A program made the translations under genes and the position numbers. A stretch of DNA of 39,637 nucleotides from Amanita rubescens (Eukaryota > Basidiomycota > Agaricomycetes > Agaricales > Amanitaceae): assembly GCA_015039365.1 (NCBI GenBank), contig WION01000489.1, positions 1 through 39,637 of the forward strand, in the 5' to 3' direction. Position 1 is the first letter of the stretch, and each line of letters opens with the position of its first letter. Under the pieces are notes generated by a model. It did no database searches. It was not told the DNA's origin and saw only the letters and a program-made list of their open reading frames with translations. Shown piece after piece: positions 17,540 through 28,365 of the stretch.

Positions 17540-18676
17540 TACTTGGCGCCAACAGCAGCTGGCCGTAAATATACAGCTAGCACTGTTGCCAACGGGTGCG
17601 TTCGCTGGCAGGGACTGAAGGTAGAAAACGAGTCCGCTCTTGAGACTTGTTGATGTCACAGTCACACGTCTGCCACCACTGGCGACTCGTGCAACGTTGG
17701 GACGTTTCCCAACCAAAGCTTCTGCCCCCGCTTCAGCTCCAGAACCAAGTACAACTAGGCCCTAAGCTGCCTTCCGGGCCAACGTCTCTCCGCCTGTTCC
17801 TGCCCCAACTTTGACCACCGCGGCGCACCAGAAATTGACCCCTGGGTCTTTGTAGTTAAAAAAGATAAAGGTGTCGAGTTTGGCGGTGCTGAGTGATATG
17901 TTGGTGCGGTTTTTCATACCATGGATGCGCGTATACTATATACTGCTTTTATGCTGACCACTTGTAGGCTTCGAGTATCGGACCGACCCATCCAACAGTA
18001 TCACCTGGCAAGTCGACGGTTCCCCGGCTTATCGACTCGGAGCTTCCGTCGTAGACCCCGACACAGGTACCAACGGAACTGGAATTAGACAAAGATTTAT
18101 ACCCGAAGAACCCATTCAACTTCAAGATCTCGCGTGCGTCTGCATTTTTGCTTACTTACCCCCCGTACTCTCGTTGAACTAAGTGGTTATGAATAGTGGA
18201 TTGGCAAACCATCGACTCAACGACGATGATCTTTCCCGCTGAGCTGAGGTTCAACTATGTAAGGGTGTATCAGAGAAACGGGAATCAGAATGTCGGTTGG
18301 GATCCGGCTGGGTACCGAACGATGGAATATATTAATAATCATATTGACGCGTATACCAGTGAGTGTTTCCGTTTCTCTCTCCTGATAGAAAAGGGATGAC
18401 GACGCACATATAGACCCGAATTTGACGGTATGGGAGTGGCCGATACCCACGAATAGCGCTTACAAGGGAGGGTTGCTGAACGTGAGGGGGTATAGAGAAA
18501 GACGGCACAAGGACTTTCTTTCAAAAACAACACTTTGGACCTATTCTGTAGACATTACCATCCTCCGCACGTATGTATGTTACACTCGTTTTCAGATTGC
18601 GCTCGCTTTTTTCCTTCTTTCTTTTTATTCACTCGTTTTTTCAGGTAAAGTATTTGTAGTAGAGTACCGGGCGTAA
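17540..18676 (+). pseudogene. KRE6/SKN1-like beta-glucan synthesis protein, 3' part, decayed
   Basis: KRE6/SKN1 proteins are GH16-like type II membrane proteins needed for cell-wall beta-1,6-glucan. Matching pieces in order are: DSCNVGTFPNQS (17679 on), LPGQRLSACSCP and RGAPEID (to about 17850), then an exon 17968-18133 with FEYRTDPSNSITW and RQRFIPEEPIQLQ. Next come 18196-18358 with FPAELRFNYVRVYQR and YINNHIDAYT, and 18414 onward with NPNLTVWEW. The spacing of GT..AG introns is plausible. It is broken: an in-frame TAG lies at 17756-17758, the GH16 catalytic region between RGAPEID and FEYR is largely lost, and there is no 5' half. The reading frame after NPNLTVW runs on to 18676 without the usual family end. 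Confidence 0.72.
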
Positions 18677-18810
18677 GAGTAAAGGGGGTTGCAGAGGCAT
18701 ATATGCAGGCACGATCAAACACATGAGCTGCTCCGCGGTAAGAGCGATGTGGGGACGTATCATCAAAGATAAATGAAGCAAATTCATCTGCATATATACG
18801 TAAATAAGCA

Positions 18811-21800
18811 CTACCGGTTCACGATCAGCCAAGTGAGGCGTTTTACAACATCTCTCATTTTTGGTCGTTTCGATGTTTCCCTCGTCCAGCAACGCTGAAT
18901 TATGTCCCACACCCCGTCACTCAAAGGTGGTTCATCTAGTCGAGGTGGAAGTACGCATCGAGTGACAAGTTTCCAGATTTGTACGGCACTTTTTCTGGCA
19001 AAAGGCACAGTACCATAATGGATCTGGGCATTTAAGCAAGAGCCTTGTCAAAACATTTATTAAAACTTACTTCATAATAGAGGCATCCAAATGCATAAAC
19101 GTCCGATATTTGGGTTCTGAGAGGAGCATCACTGAAAGAGTCAGGGTCATCCTCCGAGATTCCAAACAACTCTGGTGCTGCAAAACAGATGTGGAAAGCT
19201 CCTGATCGGGTACCTGTAGCTGCTGAGAGACGTGTTAATCCAAAGTCAACAATCTGAACTTGAAGGTTGTCGTCCAGGAGAATATTTGCCTAAAGAAATT
19301 GAAGGGTCAGGATTTTAACATGCTAAATATTCACGTGAAATACCCCACGGATACAACCATGAGTTATGCCTTCTGAATGGATGTAATCGAGACCTTGAGC
19401 CACTTGCAGTAACTTTCCGTGACATAAGTAGGGATTGGCACGGGTTGGCTAAACCCGTGCGGGTCACATACCCGCACCCATTGAGGGTACGGGTGGGGGT
19501 CCACACTCTGAGGACCCTCATTGAAACCCGTACCCGCGACATGGGTTTGGGTGCGGCAGGCAAGACCCGTGCCTATACCCACACCCATGTCAGGTTAGGG
19601 CGGGATGCGGCATCGGTCATAGTTCAACGTAATGCAAACGACACTACTTTAGCGTTGAAATTAACTCAGTAGTTCCCAGCTAGCGTGAAACATATTCAGC
19701 AAGCTTAGTTAGCGTGAAACATATTTAGCAAGCTTAGTTAGCGTGAAACATATGTTAGCAATCTTAGTACGGTCAATGGTGAAACAGCTTGTGGGTAATA
19801 TATAAGTGACAAGAGGTGTTTGCGACGTGCAACGTACCTTCAGACATCATGCCTTTGGACGCCACTGCCAGTAAACGAGTTCCCAAGTTGACGGAGAGGG
19901 CGAACCCAGCCATATCCAGCTCTAGGAAGCGTCGCTTGTCATTGTCGAGTCAGGATGAGACTCATGATACCCCCAGACAGCGTGTACGCACCGACAATGC
20001 ATCACCTGTGACCCCTGATGCGCAGGCCACTCCCCCTGTCAATGCTACACCACCAGCAACCACCCCCGCTTCATCTGACTCTGCAACTCGTAACCCGAGC
20101 GCTACCGACGGACCTGAAGAATTAGGCGACACTGATGAGACAAATAGCTCAGTGAACACGTCTACAAACACATCCGATGGTCCTTTACCTGTTAACGAGA
20201 CCCCTGAGGCACAGCTGAGTATGTTGCCTTAAAGTTACATATAACTGAGAAATTAACTTGGAGTCAGAGCGTTTACAGAAGGAGTGGTGCTCACCCATCT
20301 ATGCCTTCTTCCAACCAAACCCGAAAATCGTCGAAATAAATGACCGCCGCGCCCACGAGTTCAAGTGCAGTGGCCGAGGGTGTAAGGCTACAGTGCGCCG
20401 ATTCCTTGATAAGAGGGATGCGTACTCCACTGGGAATATGCGAAAGCATGTTAAATCATGCTGGGGTGCTGACGTTCTGGCCGCAGCTGACAGTGCGAGG
20501 GACTTGGAAGAGGTCCGGACGAAGATTGTCAAGGATGTTCTGCAAAATGGAAGTATTACAGCAGCATTCGAGCGAAAAAATATTGTTACGTACTCTCACC
20601 GCCAACACACGAAGGTGGAGATCAGGTATGAGTCGCTTACTGTTTCGTTGTGAACAAATGTTGACATCAGGCCACGGAAGGGCCGAAATGGTCCGTTGGG
20701 TGTGTGAAGACCTACGGCCTTTCCAGATCGTGAAAGATCGAGGCTTTCGATGCCTGATGAAGACAGGCCGCCCCGAGATATATATACCCTCGCCAGAAAC
20801 GATTTCTCGCGATGTTAGGCTTATCTATGCACGTACTCGCGAGAGATTAACGAAAATGCTGCAAAAACACAAAGGAAGACTCAGCTTTTCGACTGATGGT
20901 TGGACTTCACCAAATCATCGGGCATATGTCGCGTTCATGGTCCATCTAGAGCGTGAGGGATCGCCGTTAATGTTACCACTCGATATCGTTGAACTGGCCC
21001 AAGTAAGTCAGCATACTTCACATTGTATTACTGCTCACTCACCAGAATTATAGTCCCATACAGGTGCAGAACTTGCGGCAGCATTTGCCACTGTTCTTGA
21101 AGAGTACAACTTGACGGAGAAGGTTCTAGCAGTGACGTGCGATAATGCGAGTAACAATGATGTAATGATCAGGGAGCTCGCCGAGTTAGTGCCCGGGTTT
21201 GAGGGGGAAGCAAGCCATACACGTTGCTTCCTCCACGTCATCAATCTCGTTGCCAAGTCACTTATTCATCAATTTGATGCGCATGGCGGTCAGACTGGTG
21301 TTGATGATGAGCAGCAGGAACTTACAGATGAACCCGATATGGAAGATTTGCCCTCCAACGCTGCAGCCGCAGATGAATCCGATGATGAGGACACAGCCAC
21401 CGATGATGATGATGGGTTTGTCGACGAGGTTGAAAAGATGGATGAGACCGAGAAGGAGCTTCACAAGTATATGATAAGACCTGTCAAAGTCGTTCTTCTT
21501 AAGGTGAGCACGCCATCCGAATCGAAATCAAACCTTGTGACTTACTTCAATCCTAGCTTCGAAAAATCTCCTTCAAGATCATCAACTCCACAACCATCCT
21601 TTTACCCGTGTGGAAGCAAATCCTGAAGGATGTCGATGGTAAGGAAACCATCATACCACGGGATGTCGCAACACGGTGGAACTCGACCTATGATATGCTT
21701 GAGTACTGCGTGAGGTACCGTGCGGCCATTGACAGAGTCACGCAGAGGCGAGATTTAGGGCTCCGGATGTTCGAGTTGACGGACGAGGAGTGGAAGCTTG

Positions 21801-24042
21801 CTGAGCAGTTGCATGACAGCTTGAAGGTATGTTTCTTCGTTAGATCCGCATAGCACCTGCACTCACGCCATCACTTGACCTTATCGCCGCATCTCTCCTG
21901 CTATCATCACACCTGTCCTGCTATCACCGCACGTCTTCTACTCACGCTGTCATCGGAATTGAACCTGCCGCTGCGCTTGCACCACCGTTGTACCCTATCG
22001 CAACCCACTCCGCACTTCCATCACCATCAGATCTTGAAGGATGCGACTCGTTTCTTCTCTCGCCCTATGCCAAACCTCGCCCGTGTCATCCCCGCGATGG
22101 ATCACATCGAAGAAACACTTTCAACAGGTTCTCGCGACCTGTCCAACGATCCAGCAATACGCGCGGCGCTCACGATCGCTCGGAAAACATTGAACCGCTA
22201 CTATGGGTTGACCGATAGCTCAGAGGTTTACCGTATTGCAATGGGTGAGTTGCATTCATAGCTTTCTGAGGTGCTTTCGGGCTCAATCATTCCCATTACA
22301 TGCGCTGAATAGTACTACACCCCCGGCACAAACTCAAGTACTTTCAAACCGCACAGTGGGATGACGAGTGGATTAAAACAGCTGAATCCCTTGTTCGTGA
22401 CGAGTTTGAGCGATCCTACAACCACACGAATGAAACCGACATCGAGATTATTGACGGCAACACCGAGGCCAGCACTGAAACGGTTAATACGTCCAAGGTA
22501 TGCGTTCATCTGAGTCTCATGGTCACATTTAATCTAATGGAAGGAATATAGAACATCTTTGACAACCTCCCTGCTCTCGCACCCCCAAAGGCATCAAACG
22601 TAGTCTCCGAGCTCGATCGCTACCTCAAATTGGATGTAGAAGATGTCAATAATGCTATTACTTGGTGGTACGAGCGCCGCGCGCTCTATCCCAATTTATC
22701 GCGGATGGCGCTGGATTACTTAACAATTCCCCGTGCGTACTACATTATTCATTCATACGATCAAAGCTAACACTACGTCTAGCGACATCTATTGATGTCG
22801 AGCGTTTCTTCAGCCGTGGCCGACTCCTGCTTTCCCATGTGCGATCCCGACTCTCTGCTCATACAACAGCTGCTATATTGTGTCTCGGACATTGGAGCCA
22901 TGTTAATTTAATTAAAAACGAGGATATACTAAAGGTTACTTCACTTCCAGATGTTGTTTCTGACGGAGATATTATAATACTTGATTAGAATTTAACACAT
23001 ACTACTATACTAGTACTACTTTAATTCATAATATACGTGAATTTCCCTTCGTCACCGGGTATAACCCGTGCGGGTGCGGGTATGGGTGCGGATGTGGGTG
23101 CGGGTGCGGGTCAGCTTGTCCTGTACCCGTGTCCAAACCCAGACCCTGAGTGAGGGTGTGGGTATGTCACAGGGTATGGGTACGGGTATGCCCCGGGATA
23201 CCCAGGGGTGTACCCAAGCCAATCCCTAGACATAAGTAAGCTTCTCTGAACAGTTGAAGGAAAAGAGGTCATACACGTTTCTCTATCTCGGGTATTGACG
23301 GGTGTCTTTGCCGACGCCACAGGTCTAGCGTGCCATTCCTCATATATGGCGAGACAAGGAAGAATTTTGATGTTATTCCATCTCCATATTCACAGCCTAT
23401 TCCTAAAAACGGAAGTACAAACCTGTGCTTCAGGAATTGCCACATCAACGCTTCTCGACAGAGGACCTATTGGAATCAAAATCAAAATCAGGTCATAACA
23501 AGAAAGGAAGGACTTAGAACCTCAATGTTAGGCCTACGCAACACTTTCAGCGCAACAGTTGACCCCCGCAATTCAGCCTTGAAAACCTCCCCGAAACCAC
23601 CCATACCAATGGAATCGCGCTTGAAAGGCATCCTGACTCCAGTCGCTATCAAGGATGGTGGAATGACGGGTATCTTTGAGATAACTTTGATCATGAATCG
23701 TCTTGCTCGCTGTTCGATGTTCACAGTCGGATCCCGGTTTAGTAAGCAATGATCACGAAGTAGGTGGAGCATGAAATCTAATAGATTCTTCGCGTCTGAG
23801 GCTTGGCTTAGGTCTCCTGCGACACTGACATAGTCTTCCTTGGATAACAGCTTCCTCGCAAGATTGATAGTCGTCGCGTTCACGACAGACGCGATGGAAG
23901 AACCAGGCTTAATAAAGCCGTTAATAGAGCTCGGTGTGCTTTTCACAACATTGCATACCTTCCTATTGTTGAGCAAAGAAAGTAAGGATGAGAGGGTACT
24001 GTCAAGTATGCGAGGAGGCTGATATGGATTGGAGTCGAACAT
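18811..24042 (-). CDS. Kinase A: TKL-like protein with lost catalytic Asp, hAT inserted in intron 2
   Basis: Five exons join in phase 0: 24042-23521, 23466-23275, 19412-19344, 19289-19071 and 19023-18811 (about 404 aa). The N-terminal 140 residues are helical and shared with kinases B and C. The kinase domain has the Gly-rich loop GMGGFGEVF (from 146), VALK with Lys 166, REALMW (helix C Glu), HGCIRG, DFG at 276, APELFG and the C-lobe RCWTRETSKRPKM. The usual HGDLRG is HGCIRG, so the proton-accepting Asp is Cys 258 and the product is probably a pseudokinase. Intron 2 would be about 54 bases but now carries a 3.8 kb hAT element. The intron 1 donor (GAG|GTTCTA) is weak compared with GTAAGT in B and C. 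The coding frame has no stop. Confidence 0.72.
19421..19428. repeat. hAT target site duplication, left copy (GACATAAG)
   Basis: GACATAAG flanks both sides of the hAT element (also 23229-23236) and lies within the second intron of kinase A. An 8-base duplication is the hAT hallmark. Confidence 0.93.
19682..19769. repeat. Three tandem 29-base repeats upstream of the hAT transposase
   Basis: The units start AGCGTGAAACATAT at 19682, 19711 and 19740, the last slightly diverged. They lie 80-170 bases before the start codon and may be promoter or transposase-binding elements. Confidence 0.8.
19849..22988 (+). CDS. hAT-family transposase, nine exons, about 851 aa
   Basis: Exons 19849-20218, 20268-20625, 20681-21002, 21054-21503, 21557-21826, 22031-22244, 22313-22497, 22552-22732 and 22783-22988 sum to 2556 bases and stay in one frame. 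Order: a Ser/Thr/Pro-rich N-terminus; a BED-like zinc finger (FKCSGRGCKATVRRF ... MRKHVKSCWG); the RNase H fold with FSTDGWTSPNHRAYVAF (first Asp), VTCDNASNND (second Asp) and HTRCFLHVINL; an acidic insert; TRWNSTYDML; and the hAT C-terminal dimerisation block (SIDVERFFSRGRLLLSHVRSRL, read here as adjoining motifs). The ATG is the first in frame. The exon 3 acceptor was chosen to keep frame. No stop or frameshift is seen. Confidence 0.88.
23229..23236. repeat. hAT target site duplication, right copy (GACATAAG)
   Basis: Direct repeat of 19421-19428; the kinase A intron resumes to the right. Confidence 0.93.
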
Positions 24043-25534
24043 GAGTAAAATATTTTCCGTAAAAACTTTGGTCTGCGTACCGAGGTAATGGTAATGTTGG
24101 ATTTTGATGTTGTTGTGCATTGACAAATTCGTGAGAGGGACATTGATTGAGATATAGCAATCAGGCTTTCAATGATATCTTTCATTCTCGGTCGTTTCCA
24201 TGGTTCCCTGACCCAGCACCGTTGAATCACCTCCCATGCCCCATCACTTAAAGGTGGCTCGTCTCGTCGACGTGGACGTTTGTCCTGAGAGACAAGGGCT
24301 ATGATCTGTACTTCTAGCCTACCGACAAAGGGTATACTATCATAATATATCTGGTTAATTCAGCAAGGATACCACTGTATCAATATGTTTTTGTGACGCA
24401 CTTCATAACAAAGACATCCAAATGCGTAGACATCTGACATTTGCGTTCTGGCTGGCTCAACAGCTGAGGTGTCATCAGCATCCTCAGAGCATCCAAATAA
24501 CTCTGGGGCTGAAAAGTTGGGGTGTTTTATTCCCGATTGGGTATTCGTAGCATCTAGGAGTCGGGTTAATCCAAAATCTGCAATTTGAACGTGAAGATTG
24601 GCATCCAAGAGGATATTGTCCTGAAGAAAAGGTGTCAACATTTCAAAATATCATGCTTGAGTTGGAATACCCCTCGCAGGTCACCGTGAACAATTTCTTC
24701 CGAATGAATGTATTCTATGCCTTGAGCCACTTCCAGTATCTTCATTGAGGGTGAGTATCGACGAAGAGCAAAAGAACGAAAAGCCATACACGATCCCATG
24801 TCTCGTTAACAGACGGTTTTGCGTTCTTCCGCCATTGGGCCAGCGTGCCATTCTCCATATAAGGTGAGAGAAGGAACATTTCCTCTTGTTGTTCATAGTA
24901 GATTCCTAGGAATGACAGGACGAAGTCGTGCTTGAGCATTGCCCACATCAATGCCTCTCGACAGAATGCCTGTTGGAACAGAAATGAACAATGGCATAAG
25001 TTAGAACATGAAGGGGATGAAGGACTTACGACAATGTTATCAGACCTGTATAATACTTTGACCGCAACGATTTTTCCCCCTAACTCGCCCTTAAAAACAC
25101 CCCCAAAGCCACCACCACCAATATAATCGCGCTTGGTCGGTACTTTGACATCAGTCACGATCAAAGATTGTGGTATCACGGGGTTAGTAGATATGATTTT
25201 AAGGGATAACCGCCTTGCTCGTCGGTTGAAGTCGATAGACGCATCCGGACTTGATAAGAGACGGTTACGAATCAGGTGAAGAATAAAATCCAATAAATTC
25301 GCAACATCTGAAATCTCGCTAAGCCGTGTGGCAACGCTGACGTAGTCTTCGGGGTATAACAGGCTGCGTAGAAGATCGATAGTCGTTTTGTTTACGACAG
25401 ACGTGATGGAAGACCCAGCCTACGGGCTCATTCTCAGATCGGGTTCCGCGGTTTGAAATCATACTGCGCACCTTGCTGTTGAGTATAGAAAGTAGCGACG
25501 AGAGGGCGTCACCGTCACCAGGACAACGCTGCAT
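23943..25534 (-). pseudogene. Kinase B: TKL-like kinase paralogue with a one-base frameshift
   Basis: Exons at 25534-25030, 24969-24790, 24739-24671, 24620-24402 and 24350-23943 copy the intron positions of kinases A and C. The catalytic motifs are complete: GGGGFGGVF, VAVKVL, REALMW, HGDLRG, DFGLTR, APELFG and RCWVREPWKRPRM. Exon 1 is 505 bases, one more than a multiple of three. Against kinase A there is one extra base near 25422, in the GAGCCCGTAGGCTGGG stretch, which shifts frame before SSITSVV. So the full-length product is not made unless translation starts after it or the base is a sequencing error. The C-terminal tail after the kinase domain (about 70 codons) reads into the 5' end of kinase A and matches neither paralogue, as if the original 3' end was lost at a duplication junction. 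Confidence 0.75.
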
Positions 25535-25559
25535 GTCTTTGGCTAGGACACAACGTGGT

Positions 25560-25680
25560 ATGGTGTGAAGGACACGGTCTTCAGCGCTTGATCGTGTGAA
25601 TGGTTGCCAAGAAAGGTTGCCCCATTGAGGCTGGACGAGAGCTCAGCACTGTCATTCGCCGTAGACCTTACCCTAGCGTT
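25560..25680. promoter_or_regulatory. 5' flank of kinase B, shared with the 5' flank of kinase C
   Basis: The phrase TGATCGTGTGAATGGTTGCC (25588 on) and its neighbours recur in diverged form upstream of kinase C (TAATCGTGTGAATGGTGTC, 31936 on). The shared non-coding flank shows that the duplicated unit included the promoter region. No defined promoter element could be named. Confidence 0.55.
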
Positions 25681-25739
25681 GGGTAACAAAACCCCCGCTA
25701 CCGTCACCTTGCCTGATGAACTTTAGATGTGAATGTGGA

Positions 25740-26870
25740 TAGGACATGTCGAGTGGGTCGCATTCGTTTGCAACACGAACCTGTGTCCTTCAGATTCCTA
25801 TTCCCGTCATTATTCACCTCTGCTCCCAACTGCCAAATCGGAAATATGCCTAGATTGGTACCTGTATCGGGGCCTGTGGCACTCGCTGCGAGGCGGTAAG
25901 TCGGAGATCCGTCGACTCGCCTGGTGATGAATCCGTTTTATCCGTTGGATAGGTTGGCCCCCTGCGGGTAGAGAGAGAGAGAGACCAGAAACGCGCGTAA
26001 TTCGGCCTCATCTCGTTCAATTATAAACGATAAATTCATGAACCGTTCCATCTACAAAACGGCGCAAACCTTGATCAGTGGCTGTGCCCCTGGCCTGGCT
26101 ATTCCAGGCTGGGCGCCGCCTTGCAAGGGTGATGCCAGCCTCGCCTCCGCCTTGCAAGGCCGAGCTGGATGGCCTGACCGCGGCTTCGGAAGGGGACAGA
26201 CACTACGCTTGCCAGTGACGACAGTCATCCCCATTCTCGCCTGCATGCCCATGTCCCGACTCCCGGTGTAAAATCCCACATTTGACCATACATGCCGAAT
26301 CCTTTCCCTCCCAGTCCCAGCTTTTCCCTTACCAACTCCATCCACCCCCACAACTACCCCTTCAACCGCTTCCCTTTCCAATCACACAGAAAACGGATCA
26401 TACAGACTGAAATGCCTCAGCACGGCCATCTGCACCATTTCTTCGAAAGAAGACCGCTCCAATAAGCGTTGCAGGGGACGCAGAATGTTGTTTCTCGGAA
26501 GACATGTGCGATGGTGAAGGGGTATGGCGGCAGTCTTTGACTTCCCACTCGGAGGCCGCACCTCTTCCTGAATTGCCCACTGCTCTGTACTTCCCCATCT
26601 GCCATCCAGGTCCAAACAATGTTGTATGTTACCAGCCTATCTGACTCTACCGTGCATTGACATTAGTCCTTCAACCAGTGAGTTGCGCCCCGTCGACTCA
26701 AGAGGTCCGTCCAAGTCAGGAGTCACAAGAACGAAAGGGTATCGAAGTTCAGCATGTTGTTGTGACTACTAGCGACGACTGTAATACCCCTGGAGAGAGG
26801 ATATACTAAGGGATGATCCACGATTGACCACTCTCAATTTTCAAACGGTGGAGTTGCGATATTGTCACCA
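25740..26870. other. No recognisable gene
   Basis: Several overlapping open frames on both strands lack recognisable domains. A GA microsatellite lies at 25970-25983 and a palindromic GC-rich cluster at 26090-26165. I could not assign this stretch. Confidence 0.4.
26090..26165. repeat. Palindromic CCTTGCAAGG cluster
   Basis: Two copies of the perfect palindrome CCTTGCAAGG (about 26122 and 26150) sit among CCAGCC/GGCTGG words. Similar GCCTTG-YAAGGC palindromes form a second cluster at 28500-28690, so this may be a terminal region of a miniature transposon. Confidence 0.55.
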
Positions 26871-26931
26871 TGGTAAGTAGTCAAATCCGTCTTTGAAATA
26901 TTGTTTTCTACCTCTAACCATATAAAACAGG

Positions 26932-27308
26932 TAGATAGCGACCTGCATTCCGCTCTCTGGAAAGCCCATCATACGCATGCAAGACGCGCTCAAGCCGTAT
27001 ACTTCACAGCTGATCGGGATAGACTACAAGAATCACTCACTAAAGCTAAAGGTCGTTTTGGGCAACTCCGTACGCTCCAAATATGTATCGCTTTCGGGGT
27101 TTCACGTCATGATCACATTGCTTCCGACCTCTTTGAAGATGCGCCGAATCTTACGCGCGTATGTGCCACTGGTTACTACCAGCTTCAAGTTCGTTGGTCA
27201 AGCGTAACCGTCCTACATTTCGAGTGTGAGTCAGGCTACAGCAATGTCCAGTCCATCCCGGACTCCTCTCTTACGAGGCTGGCAAAAGACCCCTTTCTCT
27301 CCTGCTAG
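26932..27308 (+). pseudogene. Fragment resembling a basidiomycete F-box/LRR protein
   Basis: An exon-like frame follows a CAG acceptor (AAAACAG at 26925-26931); an upstream ATG with a GTAAGT donor lies at 26870. Residues such as FGQLRTLQICIAF, LFEDAPNLTRVCATG and WSSVTVLHFEC have the spacing of leucine-rich segments found after F-boxes in large Agaricomycete families. The frame covers only about 125 codons and stops at 27306-27308, so it is a fragment at best. Function would be substrate choice for an SCF ubiquitin ligase if the assignment is right. Confidence 0.35.
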
Positions 27309-27380
27309 TCCCGCGTTGTTGAACTTTTGCCCCTGTTGTGGAATGATCCTGCCTAATGGGATCCCAAGAGCGCGGTTTCT

Positions 27381-27671
27381 GAGCATACCCACACAAAGCT
27401 GAATAATACCCTTTCGTACGTTGTTCTTAACTGTTATATACGAGTTCGTTGATGGGAAACTAGCTAACTAACCACTCGCACTCGACAACGTATTACCTTG
27501 GTCTCATCACTGTCTTCGGGAGCATACCCATGCAAAGCTGAATAATACCCTTTCGTACGTTGTTCTTAACTGTTACTATATACAAGTTCGTTGATGGGAA
27601 ACCGTGACTAGCTGCTAACTAACCACTCCCACTCGACAACGTATTACCCTTGGTCTTATCACTGTCTTCGG
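27381..27671. repeat. Tandem direct duplication (139 + 152 bases)
   Basis: Unit 1 is 27381-27519 and unit 2 is 27520-27671. Both start GAGCATACCCA and end CACTGTCTTCGG, and share AATACCCTTTCGTACGTTG and GACAACGTATTACC. Small indels distinguish them. The start of unit 2 abuts unit 1 exactly, as expected for a local tandem duplication. Confidence 0.85.
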
Positions 27672-28220
27672 CATTCGTAATGGAATCCGTAAACCGCTCT
27701 AAATGCTTAAGCTTCCCAACCCTCTCAGCCATCCACATGTATGCTCCATCAGGTTCGAGTCTCGGTCCTACTACTGCGGACATGTCTCTCAAGTGATGGC
27801 CTCGTCTTTCTCGTTTGCCTCCCAATCTTCTTCGAAAAACCGCTGCTGCCGTCCTACTTCCGAGTCTCCTCATCATCGGCGCCATCGTGACAAGATTGAA
27901 TGACGCCAAGGCAAAAGAAAACAGAAGTGCTGGTCCGAGATGGTCCACAAACGCACATGGACCATATCAACATACTTGAAAAGCATGTCCCAGGAGCAGG
28001 AGCTGCGGTTCGTTGGAGAGGAGTTGGCAAAGCCTGCTCAGTCCAATGATGACGACGCAGATGGAGAGCGCGAGGACGGGAGGTGGTCTGGGTCTGGAAG
28101 GCCTGGCTGCGTATCGCGGGCAGTATTTTATGATAACGAGCCTATAATACAAGGAATATCCCTCCTTTAACCGTCCTCACCCAATGGCACCCAGGTTCTG
28201 TCTCCATATTAAATGGGAGG
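27672..28220. other. No firm gene; overlapping minus-strand frames
   Basis: Minus-strand frames at 28152-27967 (with a hydrophobic segment VLALSICVVIIGLSRLCQLL) and 27948-27619 could be two exons of a small membrane protein, but the donor/acceptor combinations tried did not keep frame. I do not call a gene. Confidence 0.3.
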
Positions 28221-28237
28221 GAATGTATTGTAATTGC

Positions 28238-28365
28238 GTATGTAGTCTAACGGTTTTACTGTGACATACTTAATGGCAGGACCTTGGGTTCGATTCCGAC
28301 TGAGTGCACCTATTAAATTACGATAGATCTATATCCGGGTAGATTAGATTGATTGATTGATTGCT
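28238..28365 (+). repeat. tRNA-derived SINE-like sequence with A and B boxes
   Basis: TGTAGTCTAACGG (28241-28253) resembles an RNA polymerase III A box and GGTTCGATTCC (28287-28297) is a perfect B box, 34 bases after the A box, as in tRNA genes. The flanking stems do not pair well enough for a functional tRNA. About 50 bases downstream is a GATT tandem tail (28346-28363), as in some SINE 3' ends. Confidence 0.5.

Larger units (their letters stand above)
19429..23228 (+). mobile_element. Complete hAT DNA transposon (3.8 kb)
   Basis: The terminal inverted repeats are TAGGGATTGGC (left) and GCCAATCCCTA (right). Both ends are filled with ACCCGT/ACGGGT subterminal repeats (19440-19610 and 23055-23215), probable transposase-binding sites. 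It carries one complete plus-strand transposase gene and is flanked by GACATAAG. Nothing suggests that it is defective. Confidence 0.93.

Noticed and set aside
27619..28152. Small two-exon membrane protein on the minus strand
   Set aside because: The candidate intron does not keep frame with available splice sites, and no family is recognised.
28238..28310. Functional tRNA gene
   Set aside because: A and B boxes are present but the T stem has mismatches and no acceptor stem pairs; a SINE-like relic is more likely.
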